NCBI GenBank assembly: GCA_016212735.1
Contig: JACRDZ010000218.1
Coordinates: 1 to 8,385 of the forward strand
Length of the DNA stretch: 8,385 nt
Reading direction: 5' to 3'
DNA from: Candidatus Firestoneibacteriota bacterium
GTDB taxonomy: Bacteria; JACRDZ01
In this document: positions 1 through 6,650 of the stretch, one piece after another
How positions within the stretch are numbered: the stretch's first letter is position 1
How the letters are laid out: each line of letters begins with the position of its first letter
Translations under genes and position numbers: made by a program
The notes under the pieces: model-generated
Database searches by the model: none
What the model saw: the letters and a program-made list of their open reading frames with translations, nothing else
Told to the model about the DNA's origin: nothing

Positions 1-690
1 GGAGAAGGCGAACATAAAGATATATCTGAAAAACTTGAAGAATTAGATTTGCATAAAATGGAATTATATCTTGAAGAAGAAAAATATGCAGAAGCTATTA
101 GAGAAGCGAAGAAAATTCTTGCAAAAAATCCTGAAAATGTCGAGGTTCAGTATAATTTAGCTCTTGCTTTTGAAAAGAGGAAGCTTTATAAAGAAGCTAT
201 TCAATATTATGAAGATTTAATGAAAATTCAACCAGATTATCTTGACATAAAAAGCCGTGTTAGAAAACTACATCTGGCAAAAGCCGAAAAATTTTACCAG
301 ATGGGAAGTTATAAAGATGCTTTAGAAGATTATAAAAATGTTTTGAAATTTGAACCTGATAATATTGAAATTAATTTTAAATTAGGAAATTGCTATCTTA
401 ATTTAGACGAATATGATAAAGCCATGGAAATATTAAGGCTTAATGTAATTAAAGATACTAATAATAAACAATATCATAATTTACTGGGGCTGATTTATAC
501 TAAAAAAAATATGTATGATGAAGCAATTCGTGAATTTCAGAAAGCTATAGATTTGGATAAAAAATATGCTGAAGCATATAATAACCTTGGATTAGTTTAC
601 ATTAAAAAAGGTATGTATGCTGATGCAATGAATGAGTTTAAAACTGCTGTAAAGATTGATCCTACTATTGAAATTAAATTCAAAGGGTAG
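1..690 (+). CDS. TPR-repeat protein, 5' partial
   Basis: The reading frame is open from the first base and stops at a TAG at 688-690, giving 229 visible residues, so the true start very probably lies left of the window. A TTG at 49 and an ATG at 58 lie in the frame, but neither has a convincing ribosome binding site. The protein is almost wholly tetratricopeptide repeats: about six helix-turn-helix units of 34 residues. They show the alternating pattern of small and aromatic residues (for example YNLALAFEKRKLYKEAIQYY, then LGLIYTKKNMYDEAI and NNLGLVYIKKGMYADAM) and the Pro/Asp turn after helix B (KNPEN, QPDY, EPDN, DPT). Repeats 5 and 6 are the most canonical; the spacer between repeats 2 and 3 is slightly longer. 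TPRs are protein-binding scaffolds, so the fold is certain but the partner is unknown. The next gene begins 12 bp downstream, suggesting co-transcription. No signal peptide can be judged because the N-terminus is missing. Confidence 0.9.
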   Translation, partial: GEGEHKDISEKLEELDLHKMELYLEEEKYAEAIREAKKILAKNPENVEVQYNLALAFEKRKLYKEAIQYYEDLMKIQPDYLDIKSRVRKLHLAKAEKFYQMGSYKDALEDYKNVLKFEPDNIEINFKLGNCYLNLDEYDKAMEILRLNVIKDTNNKQYHNLLGLIYTKKNMYDEAIREFQKAIDLDKKYAEAYNNLGLVYIKKGMYADAMNEFKTAVKIDPTIEIKFKG

Positions 691-702
691 GGGAACTTTT
701 GC

Positions 703-1671
703 ATGATAAAAAAAATTCCTTTTATTTTAATGTCTATTCTTCTTTTTTCTTCACATGTTTATACGGAACAAAAGACTAGAGAAGAAGCACTGATGGATTT
801 TTATGATAAGTATAAGAAGGCAGAATATCCGACATGGTTAAAAAAAATGCTTATAGAAAAAGGGATTGAAGTTCCTATGTATAAATTTGTTAATACGGAT
901 GGTGGGACGATTTTAAATTTTGAAAACCTTCTTCTTCAAAGAACTGATAAAATAAAAGGAGGTTCTTATAATGAAGCTGTTTTAAAGAATTTATATATAA
1001 TGTTTTTTGAGGGCAGTCAGAAATATTTTGTTGAATACTTTGGTGCTTTAAAGCAGATAGAATCGCAAGCATACCTGTCATTAGTAATTGATAAAGACAG
1101 AAGACATGAAAGTATAATTAATAAAGGAACCAAAATCAATGAATCTCTGGATAATGCATACGCTTCAAGTGCATTTTTTTATTATCAGCTTTCACAGTTA
1201 TTAGATGTTATTACAGAAGAAAAATTTTTAATTAATGCAATTAATTTGAAAGATAAAGTTAATAAAATCTCATCATTATTGGGATGTTTAGTTGATCCTT
1301 CTGATGTTCAAAGTTATATTATTGCAATTAAAGGCGGATCACCTTTACATGTCAGTCATAGGATGGCAATCTATCAACAGCTTGAATCTTTAGCTTTTCT
1401 TGGGATAAGAGAAGTTGATGATTTTTCAGAAAAAGATAAAATATCCAAAGAATACGAGTGGGATAATATTAAAAAATCGTACAAAGAAATTAAAAATAAG
1501 TTGATAGAACTGATATCAAACAGTATATTTGAAGAATTTAGTCCTAAAGAAAAAGAAGTATTTACTTATGTTATAAAAACAGAATTGGAAGAAGTAAATA
1601 AATTTTTTAGCTCCCTAGATCATAAATTAGATACAACGTTATCATCTGATAAAGAAGTTATTAAGAACTAG
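703..1671 (+). CDS. Predicted exported protein of unknown function
   Basis: The ATG at 703 is preceded by a purine-rich AGGGGA (689-694) at about 8 nt, a good ribosome binding site that supports this start. The 322-residue product opens with a classic signal peptide: two lysines (residues 3-4), a hydrophobic core (about 5-16), then a polar stretch with possible cleavage around residue 21. There is no lipobox cysteine. The rest is hydrophilic, rich in Lys/Glu and apparently mostly helical, with helix-like blocks around 90-130, 150-190 and 250-305 and a single cysteine (Cys195). I recognise no family, catalytic motif or further membrane span. It is probably periplasmic or extracellular. It follows the TPR gene at 12 bp, so the two may act together, and is separated from the hem cluster by a palindromic element that could end its transcript. 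The coding call is firm, supported by start signal, signal peptide and length; the function is open. Confidence 0.85.
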   Translation: MIKKIPFILMSILLFSSHVYTEQKTREEALMDFYDKYKKAEYPTWLKKMLIEKGIEVPMYKFVNTDGGTILNFENLLLQRTDKIKGGSYNEAVLKNLYIMFFEGSQKYFVEYFGALKQIESQAYLSLVIDKDRRHESIINKGTKINESLDNAYASSAFFYYQLSQLLDVITEEKFLINAINLKDKVNKISSLLGCLVDPSDVQSYIIAIKGGSPLHVSHRMAIYQQLESLAFLGIREVDDFSEKDKISKEYEWDNIKKSYKEIKNKLIELISNSIFEEFSPKEKEVFTYVIKTELEEVNKFFSSLDHKLDTTLSSDKEVIKN

Positions 1672-1694
1672 TTTAAGGTATAGGAATTTGAAAC

Positions 1695-1717
1695 GCTCGA
1701 TAAATCGAGCAACTACA
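1695..1717 (-). repeat. REP-like unit, left copy
   Basis: On the minus strand this reads TGTAGTT (1717 down to 1711), then the perfect hairpin 1710-1695 with stem GCTCGAT/ATCGAGC and centre TT. GTAG lies at 1716-1713. It matches the right copy at 19 of 23 positions; the four differences are two paired swaps within the stem. Confidence 0.78.
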
Positions 1718-1727
1718 TTGAAATTTT

Positions 1728-1750
1728 TGTAGTTGCCTGATTTATCAGGC
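1728..1750 (+). repeat. REP-like unit, right copy
   Basis: On the plus strand this reads TGTAGTT (1728-1734), then the perfect hairpin 1735-1750 with stem GCCTGAT/ATCAGGC and centre TT. GTAG lies at 1729-1732. The linker to the left copy is the 10 bases 1718-1727. Confidence 0.78.
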
Positions 1751-1792
1751 TTACTTTAAGTAATTATTTTTTATTTGGAATAAAACAAAAAT

Positions 1793-2428
1793 ATGATAAA
1801 ATATTTTCCGATTTTTATTAATTCAGATAATATTAGATGTCTTGTTGTCGGTGGTGGAAAAATTGCAGAACGTAAAATTATGACTTTGCTGGCATATGGA
1901 GTAAAAATAATAGTAGTAAGCCCTATTGTTACAAATTCAATAAAGAAAAATAGTTTAAAGAATAAAATAGAACTAAAAGAAAGAAAATTCAGACGAACAG
2001 ATTTGAAAAATATAAAGGTTTTGATTTTAGCAACATCTGATATAAAGCTAAATGAAAAAATATCAAAAGAAGCGGAAAAATATAATATTCTTGTAAATGC
2101 TATAACAGACGGAGAAAAAGGGAACTTTATATTTCCTTCTGTAGTAGACAGAGGAGCGTTAAAAATTGCAGTTTCAACAAGCGGTTTGTGTCCGGCTTTA
2201 TCTTTAAAAATCAGAGAAAGATTAGATAAACAGTTTTGCAGAAATTATGAAGAATATTTAAATTTTATTAGTAAGATTCGTTTAATTGCCCTAAGTAAAA
2301 ATAAAAAAGAATATAAAAGAATTATACAGGATTTAACTCAAGAAAATATACTTAATCTTATTGAGAAAAAGAATTCAAACTTATGGAAAATGCAAGTAAA
2401 TAATATTATATCCAGATATAAGCTTTAA
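1793..2428 (+). CDS. sirC: Precorrin-2 dehydrogenase (SirC / CysG N-terminal type)
   Basis: This 211-residue protein matches the stand-alone siroheme-branch dehydrogenases. It oxidises precorrin-2 to sirohydrochlorin with NAD+, in the cytosol. The N-terminal Rossmann domain shows VVGGGKIAERK (residues 18-28) as dinucleotide loop, with LILATSD (77-83) at the end of a later strand. The family core follows: VNAITD (101-106), whose Asp106 corresponds to the catalytic aspartate of CysG (Asp104) and Met8p, then NFIFPSVVDRGALKIAVSTSG (from 111), including Ser128, and PALSLKIRERL (134-144) entering the helical dimerisation domain. There is no fused CobA-type methyltransferase, so uroporphyrinogen methylation must be encoded elsewhere. 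Whether it also inserts iron, as CysG and Met8p do, cannot be read from the sequence. Only a weak GGAA (1777-1780) precedes the ATG. It heads the operon; I see no confident promoter in 1751-1792. ccsA follows after 16 bp. Confidence 0.9.
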   Translation: MIKYFPIFINSDNIRCLVVGGGKIAERKIMTLLAYGVKIIVVSPIVTNSIKKNSLKNKIELKERKFRRTDLKNIKVLILATSDIKLNEKISKEAEKYNILVNAITDGEKGNFIFPSVVDRGALKIAVSTSGLCPALSLKIRERLDKQFCRNYEEYLNFISKIRLIALSKNKKEYKRIIQDLTQENILNLIEKKNSNLWKMQVNNIISRYKL

Positions 2429-2444
2429 AAAAGGGAATAATAAA

Positions 2445-3269
2445 ATGTCGGATTTTTCAATAATTTTTCTATTAATATCATCTGTACTGTATTTTATAGG
2501 ATTTATGTTTTATCTCATAGCGTTTTCTCATCGGCGTGAAAATTTGTTTAAATATGGGAACTATATTGCATGGAGTGCTATTGCAATACATACTTGTTCT
2601 ATTATATTCAGAGGGATTGCAGCAGGATATTTTCCTATAACGAGGTTATATGAAACTCTATCTTTTTTTTCATGGTGTATAGTTTTATTATTTCTGATTT
2701 TAAACTATTCTTATGAATTGCGTATTATGGGGCTTTTAATACTTCCCTTTTCATTTATTTGTCTAGGATATGCTCTTATGGTTCCTAAAACAATGACACC
2801 GCTTGCACCTGTTCTGCGCAGTAAATTATTTGAAATACATATTATTATTGCCTTTTTAAGTTATGCTTCTTTTGTTATAGCTTTTGTTACAGGTCTAATA
2901 TATTTATTTCAGGAGAGAAAAATTAAATCCAAAAGTAAAAGCATGTGGCATTATCATCTGCCTTCTCTGGAAGTAGTGGATGAAGTTAATTACCGCTCAA
3001 TAATTTTTGGTTTCCCTTTATTCACATTAAGTATAATAATTGGAGTAATTTGGGCGCAGCAAGTAATTGGGTCATATTGGAATTGGGATCCTAAAGAAGT
3101 TACAGCGTTTGTTACATGGTTAATTTATGCTATTCAGCTGCATACCAGAATTGCTTCAGGATGGCGTGGGCGGAAAACAGCAATATTATCTATAATTGGT
3201 TTTTTGGTTGTGCTTTTTTCTTATCTGGGATTACATTATCTCGGATTAGGTTTCCATACATATGGTTAA
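2445..3269 (+). CDS. ccsA: CcsA/ResC-type cytochrome c assembly protein (HemX-like)
   Basis: This 274-residue integral membrane protein has about eight hydrophobic helices (roughly 4-27, 40-58, 68-88, 94-113, 130-155, 186-205, 219-236, 245-265). The WWD signature of heme-handling proteins is intact: W203, then GSYWNWDPKEVTAF (209-222). It is flanked by likely heme-ligand histidines, His132 in the HIIIAFLSYA segment and His271 in the C-terminal FHTYG; His49 and His233 also lie in or beside helices. CcsA works with ResB/CcsB in system II to carry heme across the membrane and attach it to apocytochrome c. Members next to hemA are often called HemX; in Bacillus HemX lowers HemA level. The intact WWD motif favours real heme handling here, but no resB is in the window, so both readings stay open. 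AGGGAA (2432-2437), 7 nt before the ATG, is a good ribosome binding site. hemA starts 11 bp downstream. Confidence 0.88.
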   Translation: MSDFSIIFLLISSVLYFIGFMFYLIAFSHRRENLFKYGNYIAWSAIAIHTCSIIFRGIAAGYFPITRLYETLSFFSWCIVLLFLILNYSYELRIMGLLILPFSFICLGYALMVPKTMTPLAPVLRSKLFEIHIIIAFLSYASFVIAFVTGLIYLFQERKIKSKSKSMWHYHLPSLEVVDEVNYRSIIFGFPLFTLSIIIGVIWAQQVIGSYWNWDPKEVTAFVTWLIYAIQLHTRIASGWRGRKTAILSIIGFLVVLFSYLGLHYLGLGFHTYG

Positions 3270-3280
3270 TAGGGGATAAA

Positions 3281-4624
3281 ATGCATATTGTAATAGTGGG
3301 TTTAAGCCATAAAAATACTCCGGTTGTAATAAGAGAAAAAGTATCATTTCCTGAAAATAAATTAATCCATGCATTAAACTGTCTTAAAGAATTTTCTGAA
3401 ATTAATGAAGCGGTTATTTTATCTACTTGCAATCGTGTTGAAATATATGCACTTGTAAAAGATATAGAAAGAGGGATAGATAATGTCAAGGAATTCATAT
3501 GCAGTTATCATAATATAAATATTTCTGATCTGGAAAACTGTTTATATATATATAATGGAATAAAAGCAATTGAACATTTATTTAGAGTAGTGTCCAGCCT
3601 TGAATCTATGATAGTTGGTGAACCGCAGATTTTTGGGCAGATAAAAACTGCTTATCAATCATCATTGGAAAATAAAACTACAAGTTTTGTTTTTAATAAT
3701 CTATTCAAACAGGCAGTTTGTGTTGGTAAACGTGTTAGGACAGAAACAGAAATTTCTAAAAGTGCTGTATCTATCAGTTTTGCAGCTGTAGAACTGGCTA
3801 AAAAAATATTTAATTCAATTGAAGGCAAATCAGTGATGATTATAGGTGCAGGTAAAATGAGTGAACTTACAGCCAAACATCTTGTCTCAAATGGAGTAAA
3901 TAAAGTGGTTATAGCTAATCGAACTTATGAAAGAGCATGTGATATGGCCAAGCTTTTCAATGGTCTGCCTATCCGTTTTGAAGAAATTTTAAATAATATC
4001 TCAAATATAGATATAGTAATAAGTTCAACAGGTGCGCCTCACTTTATTATAAATCGTCAGGATGCTCAGAAGATAATACACATACGTAAAAACAAACCCA
4101 TTTTTTTCATTGATATAGCTGTACCGCGCGATATTGACCCTACAATAAATCAGATTGATAATATTTTTCTCTATGATATAGATGATTTAAAACAAGTAGT
4201 AAATACCAATATCCAGGAACGTGCAAAAGAAATACCTAAAGTTGAATCTATAATTGAACAGGAAAAAACTAATTTTCTGAACTGGTATAATAGTCTTGAT
4301 GTTGTACCTACAATTGCTTTGCTTAATAAAGAAATGGAAGATATTCGTAAAAAAGAATTTGATAAAATAATCAGCAAACTTAAAAATTTAAATGAAGTAG
4401 AAATAAACATGATTAATGCTATGAGTAAAGCAATAATCAACAAAGTACTTCATAAACCTATGATAAAATTGAAAAAAATATCTGGAGATGAATCTGGTTA
4501 TTTATATACAAGTGTTGTTAGGGATATATTTGATTTAAAAGAAACAAAAGATTTACAGGAGATGGATGATGTTCTGCCAGATACTAATATTGAAATATTG
4601 AAAAGGGAGACAAATGAAAGATAA
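3281..4624 (+). CDS. hemA: Glutamyl-tRNA reductase
   Basis: HemA reduces glutamyl-tRNA(Glu) with NADPH to glutamate-1-semialdehyde, the first committed step of C5 tetrapyrrole synthesis. The 447-residue product has every family landmark: GLSHKNTPV (7-15), the catalytic STCNRVE (48-54, Cys50), SSLESMIVGEPQIFGQIKTAY (from 105), the KRVRTETEISKSAVSISFAAV stretch (from 150), the nucleotide loop IIGAGKMSELTAKHL (187-201), IANRT (211-215), FIDIAVPRDIDP and the YDIDDL linker, then a helical dimerisation domain. The frame is open further left (from 3116), but the ATG at 3281 is right: it follows AGGGGA (3271-3276) and gives the usual N-terminus MHIVIVGLSH, while the extension overlaps ccsA with no family similarity. 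Its last 11 bp overlap hemC, implying translational coupling. HemA is usually the control point of the pathway; no regulatory site is visible here. Confidence 0.97.
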   Translation: MHIVIVGLSHKNTPVVIREKVSFPENKLIHALNCLKEFSEINEAVILSTCNRVEIYALVKDIERGIDNVKEFICSYHNINISDLENCLYIYNGIKAIEHLFRVVSSLESMIVGEPQIFGQIKTAYQSSLENKTTSFVFNNLFKQAVCVGKRVRTETEISKSAVSISFAAVELAKKIFNSIEGKSVMIIGAGKMSELTAKHLVSNGVNKVVIANRTYERACDMAKLFNGLPIRFEEILNNISNIDIVISSTGAPHFIINRQDAQKIIHIRKNKPIFFIDIAVPRDIDPTINQIDNIFLYDIDDLKQVVNTNIQERAKEIPKVESIIEQEKTNFLNWYNSLDVVPTIALLNKEMEDIRKKEFDKIISKLKNLNEVEINMINAMSKAIINKVLHKPMIKLKKISGDESGYLYTSVVRDIFDLKETKDLQEMDDVLPDTNIEILKRETNER

Positions 4625-5561
4625 AAAGTTAATAATTGGGACAAGAGGTAGTTCTCTGGCTCTATGGCAGGCAAATTGGGTAAAAGAAAAATTAGAAAAA
4701 AATTATCCTGAATATAAAATTGATTTGATAAGAATAAAGACGAAGGGTGATAAAATTTTAGACGTAGCTCTGGCAAAAGTTGGAGATAAGGGACTTTTTG
4801 TTAAAGAGATAGAAGAAGCATTAATAAGAAAAGAAGTTGACATTGCGGTACATAGCATGAAGGATATTCCTACAACTATACCTCAAGGTTTAAAAATAGG
4901 TGCAGTATGTGAAAGAGAAAACCCTCAGGATGTATTTATTTCTAAAGATAATGCTAAACTTGAGGATTTACCTTATGGTTCAACTATAGGAACAAGCAGC
5001 TTACGACGTATAGCACAGCTTTCCAGCCATTATCCAGGATTTAAATTTAAAGATCTTCGAGGTAATTTGAATACGCGTTTTAATAAGCTTGCAACAGGTG
5101 AATACGATGGAATGATTTTAGCTTTTGCAGGTGTTAAGCGGTTAGGTTTTATAAATAGGATAACACAATTAATTCCACATGAAATAATACTCCCGGCTGT
5201 TGGACAGGGAGCTGTTGGTATTGAAATAAGACAGAATGATCCAGTTATTGATGATATTGTTACAAAAACATTATTACATGTACCATCATATATTACTGTC
5301 AGCGCAGAACGCAGTTTAATGAAAAGACTTGAGGGCGGATGTCAGATACCTATTGGTGCTCTTGGTAAAATAGAAAAAAACAATAAATTGGTTTTGAATG
5401 CTCTGGTTGCAAGTCTTGATGGAAAAGAAATTCACAGAGCAGAAATGGAAGGGGATATTAAGCATCCTGAAGCGCTTGGATTAGCTCTTGCTGAAAAACT
5501 CATTTCTATGGGAGCAGATAAGATATTAAAGGAAATTATAACGGATAAAAGGGGTTTGTAA
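4614..5561 (+). CDS. hemC: Porphobilinogen deaminase (hydroxymethylbilane synthase)
   Basis: HemC joins four porphobilinogen molecules into hydroxymethylbilane in the cytosol. The 315 residues match the usual length. Domain 1 shows IGTRGSSLALWQA (8-20), KTKGD (42-46) and HSMKDIPT (80-87), whose Asp84 is the catalytic aspartate (same number as in E. coli). IGTSSLRRIAQL (125-136) supplies the arginines that hold the growing chain. DLRGNLNTR (147-155) and AVGQGAVGIEIR (195-206) follow, then LEGGCQIPIGALG (239-251), where Cys243 carries the dipyrromethane cofactor. No key residue is missing. The start overlaps the end of hemA by 11 bp, with GGGAGA (4605-4610) just upstream, so translation is probably coupled. 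hemD or cobA often comes next in other genomes; here carA starts 1 bp after the stop. Confidence 0.98.
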   Translation: MKDKKLIIGTRGSSLALWQANWVKEKLEKNYPEYKIDLIRIKTKGDKILDVALAKVGDKGLFVKEIEEALIRKEVDIAVHSMKDIPTTIPQGLKIGAVCERENPQDVFISKDNAKLEDLPYGSTIGTSSLRRIAQLSSHYPGFKFKDLRGNLNTRFNKLATGEYDGMILAFAGVKRLGFINRITQLIPHEIILPAVGQGAVGIEIRQNDPVIDDIVTKTLLHVPSYITVSAERSLMKRLEGGCQIPIGALGKIEKNNKLVLNALVASLDGKEIHRAEMEGDIKHPEALGLALAEKLISMGADKILKEIITDKRGL

Positions 5562-5562
5562 T

Positions 5563-6645
5563 ATGAAAGCTTATATAATGCTTGAAGATGGCAGTTTTTA
5601 TGAAGGAAGGGTTTTTGGGAGTTATGGTGAAGTAACAGGTGAGGTGGTTTTTAATACATGCATGTCAGGATATCAGGAAATACTTACAGATCCTTCATAT
5701 CACGGGCAGATTGTTACAATGACATATCCTTTAATTGGAAATTATGGAATAAATCCTGAAGATGTAGAATCAAGAAAAATATTTGCCAGAGGATTATTGG
5801 TTAAAGAATACAGTAAAATCTATAGTAACTGGCGCGCTAAAAAAAGTCTTGGGGAATATTTAAAAGAAAATAATATTATTGGTATAGAAGGGATTGATAC
5901 TCGTTCTATTACAAGACATATCCGTATAAGAGGAGCTATGAGAGGAATAATTTCTTCTATTGATAACAGCAAGGATTCTTTATTAGAAAAAGTACGTAAT
6001 TCTCCTGGTCTTGTTGGATGTGATCTTGTAAAGGAAGTTACAGGTGAACCGAAAACTGTTTGGAAGGGAGAAGAAACACCAAAATATAAAGTAGTTGCTT
6101 ATGATTTTGGGATTAAATATAATATTATTAGAAAGCTTGTTTCAAATGGATGTGAAGTAATTTTAGTTAATGCTTTAACTTCTGCTGAAGAAGTTTTATC
6201 TTATAATCCTGATGGTATTTTTTTATCAAATGGACCAGGTGATCCAGCTGCAGTTAGTTATGCAATAAAAAATGTTAAAGAATTACTGGGTAAAAAACCT
6301 ATATTTGGTATTTGTCTTGGACATCAGATAATCGCTCTTGCTATGGGATGTAATACTTATAAGCTTAAGTTTGGACATAGGGGAGGGAATCACCCTGTGA
6401 AGAATTTAATTACTCAAAAGGTTGAAATTACTTCACAAAATCATGGATTTGCAGTAGATACAGATTCTATCAAAGGTAAAAATATAGAACTAACACATTT
6501 AAATCTAAATGATCATACAGTAGAAGGAATAAAACACAATAAAATTCCTATATTCTCTGTGCAATATCATCCAGAATCATCTCCAGGTCCCCATGATTCT
6601 CAATATCTTTTTGAAGAATTTAATAAGCTTATGGGAGAAACATAA
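5563..6645 (+). CDS. carA: Carbamoyl-phosphate synthase small (glutaminase) subunit
   Basis: CarA hydrolyses glutamine and channels ammonia to CarB, which makes carbamoyl phosphate for pyrimidines and arginine. The 360-residue product is complete. The CarA-specific N-terminal domain has LEDGSFYEG (7-15), GEVVFNTCMSGYQEILTDPS (26-45) and a GIEGIDTRSITRHIR segment (107-121). The class I glutamine amidotransferase domain begins near 175, with YDFGIKYNI (180-188), LSNGPGDP (221-228), the nucleophile elbow FGICLGHQ (248-255, Cys251) and QYHPE (334-338, His336 and Glu338 completing the triad). AAAAGGGG (5547-5554) ends 8 nt before the ATG. It begins 1 bp after hemC and so shares its transcript. carB, its obligate partner, is not in the window, and two unrelated genes follow instead, so carA is split from carB here. 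Confidence 0.98.
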   Translation: MKAYIMLEDGSFYEGRVFGSYGEVTGEVVFNTCMSGYQEILTDPSYHGQIVTMTYPLIGNYGINPEDVESRKIFARGLLVKEYSKIYSNWRAKKSLGEYLKENNIIGIEGIDTRSITRHIRIRGAMRGIISSIDNSKDSLLEKVRNSPGLVGCDLVKEVTGEPKTVWKGEETPKYKVVAYDFGIKYNIIRKLVSNGCEVILVNALTSAEEVLSYNPDGIFLSNGPGDPAAVSYAIKNVKELLGKKPIFGICLGHQIIALAMGCNTYKLKFGHRGGNHPVKNLITQKVEITSQNHGFAVDTDSIKGKNIELTHLNLNDHTVEGIKHNKIPIFSVQYHPESSPGPHDSQYLFEEFNKLMGET

Positions 6646-6650
6646 ATTTT

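Larger units (their letters stand above)
1695..1750. repeat. Head-to-head pair of REP-like palindromic units (BIME-like element)
   Basis: The 56-bp element lies between the exported-protein gene and the hem operon. The left arm GCTCGATAAATCGAGC (1695-1710) and the right arm GCCTGATTTATCAGGC (1735-1750) are each perfect 7-bp hairpins with a 2-nt centre. Between them GCAACTACA (1709-1717) pairs with TGTAGTTGC (1728-1736) around a 10-nt loop. Read outward from the centre, each arm is the same 23-nt unit: TGTAGTT followed by a hairpin. The units differ at four positions that form two compensatory base-pair exchanges. GTAG at the foot of a hairpin is the known recognition mark of REP sequences handled by RAYT (TnpA_REP) proteins, and two inverted REPs make a BIME. 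The REP label is by architecture; no RAYT gene is in the window. It might also act as a terminator or mRNA 3'-end stabiliser, but no strong U-run directly follows. Confidence 0.82.

Noticed and set aside
49..60. TTG (49) or ATG (58) as the true start of the first TPR protein
   Set aside because: The frame is open to the window edge with protein-like sequence and no ribosome binding site at a suitable distance, so a 5'-truncated gene is more likely.
890..1081. Minus-strand 63-codon frame within the exported-protein gene
   Set aside because: It lies wholly opposite a gene with a clear signal peptide and ribosome binding site; nothing recognisable in the translation.
3116..3280. N-terminal extension of the hemA reading frame by 55 codons
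   Set aside because: It overlaps ccsA in another frame, has no HemA similarity, and a good ribosome binding site precedes the ATG at 3281, which gives the standard N-terminus.
3190..4776. Minus-strand frames opposite ccsA, hemA and hemC
   Set aside because: They are hydrophobic, low-complexity antisense readings of well-recognised genes with no start signals or family similarity.
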